Source: Straminergon stramineum (taxonomy: Eukaryota; Streptophyta; Bryopsida; Hypnales; Calliergonaceae). Taken from it: a DNA stretch of 64,000 nucleotides. The stretch lies in contig OY987265.1 of NCBI GenBank assembly GCA_963920665.1, positions 9,615,001-9,679,000 on the forward strand, read 5' to 3'. The stretch's first letter is position 1; every line of letters starts with the position of its first letter. Under the pieces are notes generated by a model that saw nothing but the letters and a program-made list of their open reading frames with translations, was not told the DNA's origin and did not search any database. The position numbers and the translations under genes were made by a program. Positions 37,651 through 57,009 of the stretch are shown here, one piece after another.

Positions 37651-38544
37651 AAATTTTTCATAATTTTTTTATTGTTTTAAACTACTTTTGAATCCAAAGT
37701 TATAATGTTTTTCTATTTGTGAGTGCATAAATCGAGGTCTACATGAATGACAAAAGTTTGTTTTCTTAGTGAGCCAAATTCAATGACACATTGTAGTTTG
37801 GCACTCTCATTTTGGATCATTATTGTACCTCCTATATGTTTCAAAAGCTATAAAATGGTCATGTATTCTATGTAAAATTATAAATGGAGTTGTATTTGAG
37901 CATGACAAGGTTTAGATGTCGAAACAACATTTAAATGAAAGATAATAATTTTTGGATTGTTGATCCAATGAGGTATGTATTGTCATACTTTAGTAAATTA
38001 CATGCATTGATTTATAGGAGTCAAATATGGTATCTTTCATAAGGTTATTTATGTATATGTCCTTATGAATTCAAGCCTAAAATTTGATAACATGTTCTAA
38101 AAAAAATTTTAAAAATTCACTTCTAGATTGGCCAAGTATAGTCTGATCATCCTACTTAATTTGTCCAATAGATTCTTTAAAAATTGGTACTATTTGTGCA
38201 CATTGCATATAGTGTAAAAATATATAACTCAAAAAAATGAAAAATGAAATTATCTATGTATACCTATCAAGCCTAAATAACTCTTATAATTAGTTTTTAG
38301 TTTGTGAAAATCATTTTCCAAAAAGATTTTAGATTTCAAAATCCCCATTTTATTATTATATATGTGAACATGTACCTAAAATTTTATTGTAAAAATTTCA
38401 TATATTTCTTTTTAGATTTGAAAATTCATCAACATTTACATCTAAAAAACTTTATTCATAAGTTCTTCCACAATTAAATCCATAAAATATTCAATAAAAA
38501 AGCATATCCAATGCAAGAAAATTGAGGCCATTGAAGGGCCCTTA
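37651..38544. other. intergenic DNA
   Basis: AT-rich, nothing recognised. Confidence 0.4.
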
Positions 38545-38555
38545 CTAATTAGTGA

Positions 38556-38802
38556 AGGTTGCTATTATGTGAGCATAGGAGTGTGAGCCTATGAGCCTAG
38601 AATACTACACACTTATGTAGTCGGTGTATATATTATATAAACCGTCTATGATTATAGGGTATATATATTACAAATATCCATATTATAGGTGTCTATGATA
38701 CATACACCTTCTATAGTGTGGGGTATTTATATTATAGATACCTATAATGTAGGTTCAATACTCACAAGCTCGCATTCTTGGGCTCACATACTAGCACCGT
38801 TG
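38556..38802. mobile_element. R2 MULE-like MITE, copy 2 (247 bp)
   Basis: Flanked by direct CTAATTAGTGA at 38545-38555 and 38803-38813, a perfect 11-bp duplication. Same arms and interior as the copy at 30325-30572, including the palindrome-rich CTATAATGTAGG(T/C)TCAAT. Confidence 0.88.
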
Positions 38803-38813
38803 CTAATTAGTGA

Positions 38814-39357
38814 GCATTGCTTACTCTACTCCTTGAGTGTTGCCCAATGCTAAAGTGTACTACAATTTAATTGTCTGATGATCGCTCATGCATGTTGTTT
38901 GAATGAGTGTACCTATTGGTGCATGTGATGGAATGAGTATCAATGTGGGGGATACAATCACAATTGGTATTGTGGTAATGGGCCTTATATAGTTGAGGGT
39001 TTTACATGATTTGAGATTACCGATTGTGCTTTGTGTGCTAGCTTTGAGTTTGTGTTTTTGAAGAGTCAAATTTTTCTAGAGCAATGAGATCCTCCACTCA
39101 ATAGGCTTCCTCAATGTGCATCAACAATTGCCACGAGATAGTTATAAGAGTGACAGATCTATAGCTGATAAGAGATTTAAACTTGGTTATAAGTTGGTGT
39201 CCTTCTATAGTTAATTGTTATAGGTCATAACTTTTCAAAGTTAATTGTAGGACCTTAAATGAAGTAATTATTGGTTGGAGTTGTTCTCTCAATGTCCAAA
39301 GAAGACTTTCATATAAATTATTTAGATAAAACAAGAATGTATCTACTCAAGAGTATA
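38814..39357. other. intergenic DNA
   Basis: No gene. A 69-aa minus-strand frame at 38860-39069 has no supporting feature. Confidence 0.4.
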
Positions 39358-39361
39358 TTAA

Positions 39362-39991
39362 CCCCTAAATGTTCAAGGTCTTTTTTGAGCTTCTTGGAAT
39401 TTGTTCTAAATTGAACAAAAAGACAACATTTTGATAAGTTATATCATAAAAAATTGAATTGTAACTATACAAATTCAAAGTACACATTTTAGAGATCATG
39501 TAGGGAAAAAAAATAATATCACTAATGGATTGAAAGATTATAATGTTTGACTATGAGGATGTTAAAATTGTGAAATTAATTTGAGATCTTTCAATCTTCT
39601 TTTCACATATCAAATCTAAAAAATTGGTCACCAAAAAAATATGAGGTTAAAGGGCATAACATGCAGAATCCCAATCAATTTATAGCTTGTCATTATCTAC
39701 TGTACAATTTTTTAAAATGACTTTTTAATGCGATTTTTTCTCCAAGATCTAGTGTACTTGAGACTCATTTTCAAGAACTCTCCACACTAAAAAATCAAGA
39801 TTTGCAATGAACACTTTTGCACAAAATCTTCAATAGAAAAATCATAATCATTCTTTTTCAAAATCAGATTTGTGATTGCTAAAAATAGACTTAAAAAATA
39901 ACAAATGATTAAAAATAGAAACTTGGTTAAGTTTTCTTTAAATTTCAAACTATTGTTGACACCAAAATTTGGTGCCTTGGGCATTTGGGGG
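39362..39991. mobile_element. piggyBac-like element, 630 bp
   Basis: Flanked by TTAA at 39358-39361 and 39992-39995. The left end CCCCTAAATGTTCAAGG matches the complement of the right end, CCCCCAAATGCCCAAGG, at 14 of 17 sites. No transposase frame, so non-autonomous. Confidence 0.82.
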
Positions 39992-39995
39992 TTAA

Positions 39996-40037
39996 TTTTG
40001 ACTGACACCGTGGTAATAGGGCACTGTCCTTCTAGGG
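39996..40037. mobile_element. right-end fragment of another TTAA element
   Basis: These 42 bp end CTGTCCTTCTAGGG before TTAA at 40038-40041. The ending matches the right terminus of the element at 46345-47073 (GTCCTTCTAGGG). Its left part was not found upstream. Confidence 0.65.
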
Positions 40038-40041
40038 TTAA

Positions 40042-40269
40042 CCCTTAAACGTTGAAGTGGACATTTTGTGTTTGAAGAATGACAAAGAATCTCTCTATGT
40101 AGGACAAAATTGCAACTATTCATCTTTCGAATTTTGTGCGGAAAGGGGAGATCTTCTACAGTACTTTGACCTCCAATGAGTATTTTTTTTAATTTTTTTA
40201 ATGTAGATGATGATGTCAAACAGTTTCAAAAGGGTTGATTTCCACGGTCACCAGTCCGTCCTTTAAGGG
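40042..40269 (-). mobile_element. R1 piggyBac-like MITE, copy 2 (228 bp)
   Basis: Flanked by TTAA at 40038-40041 and 40270-40273. It starts CCCTTAAACGTTGAAG and ends as the complement of CCCTTAAAGGACGGACTGG. Same interior as the copies at 18338 and 63361. It occupies the target duplication of the preceding fragment and ends 289 bp before the SUMO start codon. Confidence 0.85.
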
Positions 40270-40558
40270 TTAAACTCAGGGTTAAGTCAGAGTTAAGTGA
40301 CTTCAACAGACTAAATTTACAGATTTAGGAGAGAGATTAGTGAGAAAGGGTTCGATCAGCTCATCTTCAGCCTCTTCGCGAAGCGAACACGACTCCGCCC
40401 GGTTCGCCTGGCTTGAAGCTTTAGGGCTTCGTTGCTGTCGTCGTCTCCAGCTCCGGTCTTTGCTTTTGCTGCTTCGTCAGATTTGTCTGTGCAGCTTCTG
40501 CTCTTTCTCTCACATTTAGTCTGTTTGTTGCTGCGCTTTGGAGGGATCGCTTTGAGCG
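40270..40558 (+). promoter_or_regulatory. putative SUMO promoter and leader
   Basis: About 290 bp between the R1 element and the SUMO ATG. Composition becomes GC-richer from about 40360, as expected for a leader. No named element identified. Confidence 0.35.
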
Positions 40559-41449
40559 ATGGCGGGAGTGGAAGACTCCAGTACGCCGGCTTCTGCAACA
40601 CAGCCGGACGAGAAGAAGCCCCTCGACGGGGCAGGCCAGCACATCAACCTCAAGGTCAAGGGCCAGGTTAGTGGGGAAGCCCCGGAGGCGCCGTTCTACG
40701 TTTCTCCTCGTTTTGTCGGTGGCATTTTATGCGGCTTCTTTGCGGGTTTTTTTACACAAGAAACGTTGAGAATGAGGTTGTGCACGTCTAAGTTATTTGA
40801 AGTATTTTACCTTGCTGTTAGAGGAAGTCTGTGTGAAAGAACTGAAGAAGCATTTTTCCTGGCAAGCTTAGAATTCTCTTGTTGAGTGTAATGTGGTGTG
40901 TGCGTGGAAACCCTTAGCAGGAGAGACTCCATGTTCTTGCCATGCATTGCATTTTTGTGCAGGGTAGACCCTGTGTGTGTTGTATGGAGAAAATGTACCC
41001 GTTTTTAACTTTTCAGGGGTAGTGTTCACTCTAGCGAAATATTCTGTGAGCTCAGAGTGGGAGGTGGAGTCATGCAGGATGGCGGGGAGGTGTTCTTCAG
41101 GATCAAAAGCACGGCCACATTGCGCAAGCTGATGAATGCTTATTGTGACCGCCAGTCTGTAGACCCGTCGTCGATTGCGTTTCTGTTTGACGGCCGTCGT
41201 CTCCGAGCTGATCAGACTCCTGCCGAGGTCTTCTTCTTCCCTCCACTTCGTGTGCATGATGGGTTTTTAGCGTAGGTTTTGGACGGCTTCTCATACTTAT
41301 TTAGGCTTGTCATTGGAAGGGCAATGCATGTTTGTTTTTTGTTTTTTTCTGATGGAATGGGAACCAACGCTAATGTGCAGCTCGACATGGAAGACGGTGA
41401 TGAGATTGATGCTATGCTGCACCAAACAGGTGGCGCATGCTGCTGCTGA
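40559..41449 (+). CDS. SUMO (small ubiquitin-like modifier) precursor
   Basis: Conjugated through its C-terminal glycine to lysines of target proteins after a SUMO protease trims the tail; acts mainly in the nucleus. Exons 40559-40666, 41078-41227 and 41381-41449 join in phase 0 to 108 aa. The flexible N terminus (1-26) precedes HINLKVKGQ. The beta-grasp fold shows [32 protein letters not shown] and [16 protein letters not shown], with the mature end GG at 103-104. The tail after GG is ACCC, three terminal cysteines. The fold is otherwise typical of plant SUMO1/2 and nothing essential is missing. Introns are 411 and 153 bp. Confidence 0.97.
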
Positions 41450-42952
41450 TACCTGAACATGCTGTACACTAAACGGCCACCATCAGATTTCTGAAGCTCT
41501 GTTGTTATGCACATAACCAACACTTGTCGCTTGGACCTGTCGCAGTTGCGGATAGTCTTTTTTCGCTTGTTTTAACTTCCTGCTAGGAAAAATGGAAATC
41601 ACATTAGCAGGGATATTTCGGTACATAGGAGGGATGTAGAAAGAGAAGCCGTGTACTCCTCTGTGCTCTCCAGTATGACCTTTACTTTCTTTTTTCAATG
41701 GGCTCAGGGATGGAACTGCAGGGTTTTTGCTGTAGATGGTTTTTCCGGTTCCAAGGTGGACTGCAACATGACGTAATTACATTACAGAAACTTGAAGTAG
41801 TCCTCCCGTGACCACGATGTGTCCATGAATTTTTTAACTGATAACTTGAGTGTCACGTAACATTCAGGGACAGATTGCCGCCTGTGGATAATGATGCGAA
41901 TATCCTCTTGTCGCTTATGTAACTTCTTAACTGGGTTTCTAGGTCGGTTGGATATTGTCTCTTGCTCTGGTGGCTGCTCTTGTATCAAAGGTATTGCTAT
42001 CGTACTGCCACCTGTGTGAACGAGTGGACCTCATCCAAAGGGTATCTTAGATGGCATTTTCTTGAGAGATTTGCTTGTCCCATGTTTTAGAGTTAGGAAT
42101 CAAGTTTCTGGTGGTTGTTGTGGGATCAGCTTTCGAAGCTGCAGGTGGTATAACAATGTTTCATTTTCATACGGTATACTTTTGTGGACCTCATACCTGT
42201 TATCCCGAGGGTAGCTTTTCTTAAGACTTAATTGTCCCATGCTTTAGGATTTAGCTTGTCTTTTGAAGGTCGCTACTGGAGGGGACGAATGTTCGGAAGT
42301 TTCAATTTCATTTTTCCCATGGCATTATTTTATGTATCAGATATGTTGAGGTAGCTACTTCTAATTCGCCTCAACTTTTGAATTGAGATGTATATTAGGG
42401 CCCACCTGTCATTCACAGAATGTGAACCTTATCGCCGTCCTGAACTGGAGGTGCTTAACTTAGACTGCCGGGGACCTGATCTCTTCTCCTCTTAACCTCA
42501 ACAGTCACGCCCTCTTGTTTCTCTCTCAGAGCATAGCCACCCTTATATGTGCAAGGGGTCAGACACTCTTCAAATGTGGATGAAAAGTGCTATGGGCCCT
42601 TCACATTATTCTCTTGAAACTGAAGTTTAGTGTCTCAAGGAATGGCTCTTGAAATCATTGTCCATCTGAGATTTAGTTGTTTTATCCTTTATTTCACTTT
42701 CTGAGTGGTCACTTAACTATTTATGGGTTGTATTTAGTAAGCAAGGATGATGGACTAGGAAATTGAGGGCCCTAAATTAGATGGAAAATCTGAGTGGGCC
42801 AAGTTTTGGTGAATAAGGGTGATCATGTCCCTTAATTTTTCTTTTGTTCACATGTGCTATAAAATTTAACATTTGGAAGCACTTTGGAAGTCATTACTGG
42901 TCATTGAAATTATCAAGTGCACATCCTATCAACTTTAGTACCTTCATGTGTC
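41450..42952. other. 3' region of SUMO and intergenic DNA
   Basis: The first several hundred bases probably include the SUMO 3' untranslated region. I see no second gene. Confidence 0.4.
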
Positions 42953-42956
42953 TCAA

Positions 42957-43796
42957 CCCCTTGAGTTTGAAGACCTTTTTTCATCAAAAGCATCCAAATT
43001 TGCTAGATCTATTGTAAAGAGCAATAAAGATTTAAACATGTATTTTGTGCATATCCCATTGAAGGATCTTATACTAGATTAGTAGAAGAATGTGTGAAGG
43101 AAATTTCAAAAATTGTGACCACATATGTTGTATGGTATTTGTGTGTAAAGTAAAAAAATAAGTTGTTTCACACCATATTCAGGTAGATTACTTGGCTTTG
43201 GATCTTTTGAACTAAAAATTTATGCATTGTGGATTTTGAATTTTTCATTCTTAAAAAAATAAATATGTGTAAGCAAATCCAAGATAAAACGAAAAAAATG
43301 AAAAAAGAAATGAAAAAAAAAAAGTTTAAAAAAAAAATTCAGCTGTACGAATCTGTACTAGACTACTATGGAAATGTGTGGAAAAAATTTCAGAAACTTT
43401 GATCGTATGGATTGAAAGATTATAATGTTTGAAGTTAGTGGAGAAAAAGTTTTTTATTGACCTTACCCAATAGAGCCAGTAGCCTTTAACTCCTCCCAAA
43501 GTGAGATTTTAACACAATATATGGTTATTTTTTGACATTTGCATTTTATATCATGTAAGTTACATACCTGCCAAATTTCAGAAGTAGAGGAGGTATTTTG
43601 CACATGCTACCCAAAAAGTTTAGGGCATCATAACTTTTGATCTGGGACCTTGATCTAGAAAAAATTATATACCCATTTAGGGGATACATGTTCACACCTT
43701 GTGTAAAAATTTGAAGAACATCCGTTGGAAAATGACTTCACACAAACCTACCCAAGATTACTTGTTACATTCAACGGTCATTCGATCCTTTAGGGG
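42957..43796. mobile_element. probable piggyBac-like element, 840 bp
   Basis: The right end is CCCCTAAAGGATCGAATG (as complement), flanked by TTAA at 43797-43800. The proposed left end CCCCTTGAGTTTGAAG follows TCAA at 42953-42956, one change from TTAA. The interior resembles other members, with repeated AAATTTCA-A blocks. The left boundary is less certain than the right. Confidence 0.55.
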
Positions 43797-43800
43797 TTAA

Positions 43801-46340
43801 TAAATGAATCTAGTAAGTTATTTTTTGAAGTACATGCTCTTATTGCCTAGAAAACAAGGTTCTCTATAACTTTCTCATCACTAGTTCAATTGAAATGTAT
43901 CAAAGCTTTTCATCTAGACAAAACTATTCTCTAAAAAAATAATATTTTAAATTTATTTTTTTGAATTTTTGTGTTTTTTGGGTACTTCCTAGTTAATTGC
44001 TTTATGAACTTAGGATGGTATAACTTTTTGCTTTGGTCATTGGTTGAAATAAAAATTATATCTCTAGAAAGCTCATATATTTTCCTATCTAAAAAAAACT
44101 TCAAAAATTCACCTCAAAAATTAAGGTCATAGGAATCTACCCAAACCTTCATATGTCCCCCCCAAGGGAGACACTTAGAACTTCAAAGGTAAAGTGAAAA
44201 TTTTCTTGATTTTCATTTTACATGCAACTTATAGTTGGTTTAAAAATTGCTATTGAAGTCAAAATGCTCATTCACTTAGTTAAACTCCTACTTACAAAAC
44301 AAAAGACCCAACTAAATCCTACATTGATTGGTCAAAACAATTAAGTATTGCATACCTAGTAATTAATCCCCCTTCATATACATATAATACTATATCCTTC
44401 TTCAAAGACAAATTCAAAAATATTTGTATGTTCATTCCTAAACCATCTATCATTAGTAAAATTGTGGCTGAATGTAAATATACCTCATCCATAACATCTA
44501 TATAGAGAATCAACTTGTGTGCTAACTACATTTTGTCAATAAAGATTGAATCCAAAAATTAAAATTCTTTCTAATTAAAATTGATGTCGGAGTTGCATAA
44601 CATCTTACTCTATATTTTGAAATTGTCAATTCCTTGATCTTCTTGCAATATCCTTTTGGAAAACTTTAGAAGGAGAAATTGTATATATGAATTCCTTTCA
44701 CTGATTTATTGTACAATTGCATTTGCCCTCTTTTTCAAGTTGTAGGTTTTTTGTAATAACAACAAACTTCAGAGTGATTGTAGGCATGAAATAACATCTT
44801 TGATTTGTCTTAACTTCTCACAAAATTTGAGCTTTGGTCCCACCCATGCAATTTTTAGCTACAAAGTAGAATGGCTAAAGTATTTTAGCATCATTGGAAT
44901 GGAATATAAACTTAAGATTGTTCTTTTGAATATGGAGTTTTATAGGTGGAACCAAATTAAATTATAATTTATTGAGAAGAAATCACAACAAGATTAGATT
45001 GCACACAATCAAGTTTAAGTTGTCATTCCAAAAAACTCCAAGTTTAATAAGAATTAAAGTGCAATTAGAATAAGAATTGAAAGGGGCACCAAATGGAGAG
45101 TTGCATTTTACAATTCAATCCTTTGATTTCTAATTTTTTTTAACATTGATACATCTTTGTTCAGGCCTTTGTATAGATGTATCACTTACCTCAATTTCAT
45201 TAGTCATAGTCAAAGGTTACTTTTTGAAAACTTGGAAATTGTTTTGGAAGAATGCAAAGGAAATTATTCAAAACATCATCCTAATTCATCATATTCACCA
45301 TCCAAAATATATACTTTTGGACATTTTATAACATTATTTACCAAGGAGAATGGATCTCCAAAGTAGTAATGAAGAGCCAAGAGTAGAAGAATAATTCTAG
45401 GATTAAATTCCCCTTTGTAAGCTATGGAAATTAAGCCACCTCATCATTAAGAGTTATTTAAGATACCTAGACCCTCTTCAAGTTAAAAGAGACCTTTTTA
45501 CAATACATTAGAAGAGATCTAGCCAAATAGAAGGCCGTTTTAGGCATGTTCCCTAGTAGTGAGGGTACAACTAATAGTAGTCAACCGTCATAAATTTAAA
45601 AACATGAAAATTAAAAAAAATTGGTCTTGAAATTGAAAGAAAAATTGATGTTTTTCAAAAAATAAAAATTTGACATAGTCACCTCTCGACCACATGAGCA
45701 CGTTGCAGTGGCGCAAATCATCGAGTTCCTCATTATTAGGAACTCACAACCTTTCATTTGGCCAAATCTCTTCTAATGCCTTACATGAAAGTCAAATTTG
45801 GCATAAATAAAATATCTTTTATTCCTTTATCACGAAACGCCACATGTATCATTGTGATTGGTTTAGGCTAATATTGACCTTCCAAAATTGAAAGTGGAAA
45901 CATAATTTTGGCACTTCTATGTTGAAGCAAATTTTCACGTATGTTAATGTTATATAAATCCCTAATAGTCTATGCATTCAAAAAATAGATGCTCTTTGGG
46001 GTCAACATTGATTGCATCTTTCAAAACAACCATTTATAGGTATTTGATTCGAATTAAAAAAATAAAAATTGAAATTTTTTGTTTCTACTATATTTTTGGA
46101 ATTTTGAAAAATCTTATAAATTTAAAGAATTATTGCAATTGCAATCTCTATGTATTAGAATCCAAATTACAAAAATATTTTCTGTATTTTTTTGTATTTC
46201 ATTCTTTTAAAATATTTTAAAATATTTATTTCTCATTACAAATTACAAAATTATATTTCTCATTCTAATCTAATTTTTTTAAAATTAAACTTATTATAAT
46301 ATATTAAAAAATCTATAATTTTATTTTCATTTTTATCTTT
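43801..46340. other. intergenic DNA, old repeats
   Basis: AT-rich. 43801-44150 resembles the interior of the element at 61963-62887, with repeated ATAACTTT and CAAAGCTTT(T/C)CAT motifs. No gene seen. Confidence 0.4.
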
Positions 46341-46344
46341 TTAA

Positions 46345-47073
46345 CCCTAGAAGGATGTTGCGGACAGTAAGTGTCTGATACATGACTTCACCTAAGACTG
46401 TAGGATGGAAAAAAATGTTTTTTCATCCAAATTTTTTATTTGGAGGGTACTTGAGTACATTTTCAGTGAATAGTAGTGCAAAGTCCTTTATTATGGTATT
46501 CTTGATTTTTCTAAAGAAGAAGATGCTTAAAAAACGGATCACCCCTGTAGTGTATTTTGACCACTTCTTGCTATATTCTCTTGATGTGAATTTCAGCCAT
46601 AAAAATGATATTTTTTGAATTTGAGTCCAACTAATGAAATGAAGCTTATCAAGTGAAATTTCTACTCCAATTGGGAATTTTGAAAAATTCATAAATTTCC
46701 ATGCTTTATAGCAATTTGAACTTGGGGCCTATAACTATGGTTTGTTGATTTTCTAATTTAGAGTTACACGGTAACTTTGGTTTATAACAAGATGTTTTGC
46801 ACTATAATATACATCTATGTTGAAAATTTCAGATTTTTTGAGTATATTTTGTATTTGATATGAATTTTCTTCATTTTTTTCTTAAAACATTCACAGTAAT
46901 TTCAATTTTTTCCAAAAAAATTTGAAATTTTTATGACTTGTAGTGTACATATTAATTCATCTCTGAAAAATAAAAATAAAAAATTTCATTCATATCTAGT
47001 TGCAAAATGGCAGCAAACAAAGTGCTAGATAGGGAGGCTTGAAACTAGTGGTCATGGGCCTGTCCTTCTAGGG
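46345..47073. mobile_element. piggyBac-like element with CCCTAGAAGGA termini, 729 bp
   Basis: Flanked by TTAA at 46341-46344 and 47074-47077. Left end CCCTAGAAGGATG matches the complement of the right end CCCTAGAAGGACAGG over the first 12 bases without mismatch. TTAACCCTAGAA is also how the canonical insect piggyBac terminus begins, from memory. No transposase frame. It lies within older repeat DNA related to 35700-36550. Confidence 0.87.
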
Positions 47074-47077
47074 TTAA

Positions 47078-47901
47078 ATCAAAATAATTTTATTTCTCAT
47101 AAATTTTTTTGAAAATATCAAAATCAATAGAAAAAATATCAGAATTTTACATATCAATTACATAAAAGGATATATTTAGCTTGATAGTCACATTTGACTT
47201 GAAGGTCATTGGCTAGTTTTTATTGGATGTAAACTATAAAATAATTCATTGATAAACCATTTCACCAATTTTCATTGCTACTTGTACTTCTCGAAAAATT
47301 CAAAATTCAATGGATTGTTTTTGCTAGATTTACTTATTTATTTTCACTTTTTGCTACAAAATTATAACAATGGCAATTTTTCACAAAGTGAAATGAATTT
47401 TTTTTATCATAATAGACAATCCATAATATCACGTACGAAAAATATAAAATTTCTGTTTGAACAACATTTAAAAGGTTAAATTTTTCTCAGACATGACTCT
47501 TGACAATTTTGCAATGAATCAAGTCCTTTGTAGGGGTTAAGGGTAAAATTCTAACGCTAAGACAGTGTAATTTATCCTCAATCACTTAGAGAAATTCTTA
47601 CAAATCCGTAGATGACCTTACAAATTCCGTAGATAGCGTAAATCTAGGCCGCGGGGTTGCGCTTCTCTGTGATGAGATTTTCTATTTTGCGTATCTTGCA
47701 AGGAGTGTGGCGTGGTTACTTCCAAATTAGGCACAGCAACAGCGGAGTTATGCCGTACAAGTCCAACGACCCGAGGTCATAGGGTTTCAGAGACGGAGGT
47801 GTAGCAGGAGATTTGAGCTTTTCGGTACAATGCGCATCGCAGCCATGGAAACGAATCGCTTTACCTGCAAACATTGGAGCGATTGACGCAGTTTCGTAGC
47901 T
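47078..47901. other. old repeat DNA and MYST 5' region
   Basis: 47078-47536 is repeat-like and ends GGGG then TTAA at 47537-47540, an unpaired right terminus of a TTAA element. 47541-47901 is the putative promoter and leader of the MYST gene. Confidence 0.45.
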
Positions 47902-55124
<7,223 letters not shown>

Positions 55125-56170
55125 ATATATGCTCGGTGAACTGCTGTTATCTTCAAGTTAAAGAATTTTTCTTGTGGCTATCCTGATGTTTTTTTCAGTG
55201 ACAGATGCTTGTGCTGAGCTATTGGTGACATTTACTGTTGATAATCTCTTGAGATCTTCCGTCATATATATTTCAGTGCATTTTCATCAGAGTCTACCGT
55301 TTTCGATCTGCAAAGTTTTCCTACCGTTGGGCGGTAGATGGTATCAAGCAGAGCATGTGGATTTAGAATTTGATTGATTTATATTGCGGGGTTTAATTTT
55401 TGATCTGTAGTTTTCGAAAATTACATGTTTATCGTGTTTGTTAGAACCGGATGACATCCGTGATTCGCTGAGATAGATCTTCACCTCTGTAATGAATAAT
55501 GTTTTAAGAATGACAAGAAGAATTGGGGTGCTCATATAAAAAAATTAGGGCATACTGGGGTTCTTTGCCTAAGTGGGCAAAATGCTCATGTTGAGGGGTG
55601 ATTTGCTGCATCCCATGCACATACCCGGGTATTAGCAAAGCTATATCGTTTTGGGAGGATCCAAGCAGTTGAAATAAGGTATCCCTATTGTATGGGTCAG
55701 TAAATAATTATGCCAAACCTAGATATGTCTGAATTTTGACAGATTTGTAGACCGATAACCAGTAAACAAGTATTTTATTTAATGACTTTAGACCTGCACC
55801 AACTGCAAAATATCAAAATCAATAAATGTCCCAAAATGCCCCAAATGTCCCAAATTATGTTATGAGACATACTTGGCACTCAGAATTTTCTAAATAATCT
55901 ATTTTGATCCACGAGGGAAATAGAATACAGGAAGAGTGCAGATGATGTGCCACCAATGCTTCACCTTGTCTTAAGGTAAAACAGGCCATTGTGGTCAGAA
56001 CTCAGGAACTTGCACTCATGCCATTGCTGATTTTTGTTTTTAAATTTCCACATAGAGAGAAGTGTGAGAAACAGCAAGAGCAATTGAAATTATATTTTTC
56101 CAAGAAAGTATGAAATTGTTATGAATTTTTGAAGTGTTCAACCCATTATGGTCCAAAAGAACCTCTAGAC
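55125..56170. other. 3' region of MYST and intergenic DNA
   Basis: Probably includes the MYST 3' untranslated region. No other gene seen. Confidence 0.4.
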
Positions 56171-56703
56171 TATCCCCAAACCAACAAAATTTGTATCTAG
56201 AATGTTTGTCTAACACACCTAAAGTAGTCACAATAAGTTATAATGTGGAAGGCCTAAAAAAATCACTCCCTACTATGAAATTACACTAAAAAGTTAGAAG
56301 TTCCTAATGGAGTCACTAATCATACAATGAAATTACATTGAAAAGTTATCCCCAAACCAACAAAATCTATATTCATAATGTTTGTCTTTCACACCTAAGG
56401 TAGTCACAATAATTTCCAATGTGGAAGGCTTAATCCCTCACTGCCCAAGACCTAAACAGGTTCAAAAACAACATTTCTTTTGAAGTGTTATAGATATAAT
56501 TTTCACTAAGTTATAGAGATCTCAACCGTACAATCTTGTAGTGCACTTGTTGTAGATGACGTGCATCAAATTTGGTGTCATTTGACCGCAAAGATTGCAA
56601 GATCAGAATGTTTTAGTGTTGAAAAAGGATGCTGAAATTTTCCTAAAAATACATTTGGAGGCAAAATTTGGTTTCTAAATCTACTCAAATGAAGAAACTT
56701 TAA

Positions 56704-56935
56704 CACTTCAATGCCAAGCTAGTGACCATGGAAATCAGCCATTTTGGAACCGTGGGACATCATCCACTTTAAAAAAATCAAAAATACTCATTGGAAGTCA
56801 AATTAGTGTAGAAGATCTTCCCTTTCCACCCCTAATTCCAAGAATGAATAGTTGCAATTCTATCCTATAGAGGAGAATTCCTTGTCATTCATCAGATGAA
56901 AAATGTTTGCTGCATCATGTAGGGGTTGAACTATA
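56704..56935 (+). mobile_element. R1 piggyBac-like MITE, copy 3 (232 bp), nested
   Basis: TTAA at 56700-56703 on the left; the right flank reads TTGA, one change from TTAA. The termini have decayed (CACTTCAATGCC). The interior matches the copy at 63361 in the same orientation, sharing GTGACC, GGAAATCAGCCATTTTGGAAC and GGAGAATTCCTTGTCATTCA. Confidence 0.78.
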
Positions 56936-57009
56936 AAGTAATTGATAGTTAAACTATAAATCAGCATAAAAACACATTGATGAAAAAAAATATCATTCAA
57001 TTTCTTCCT

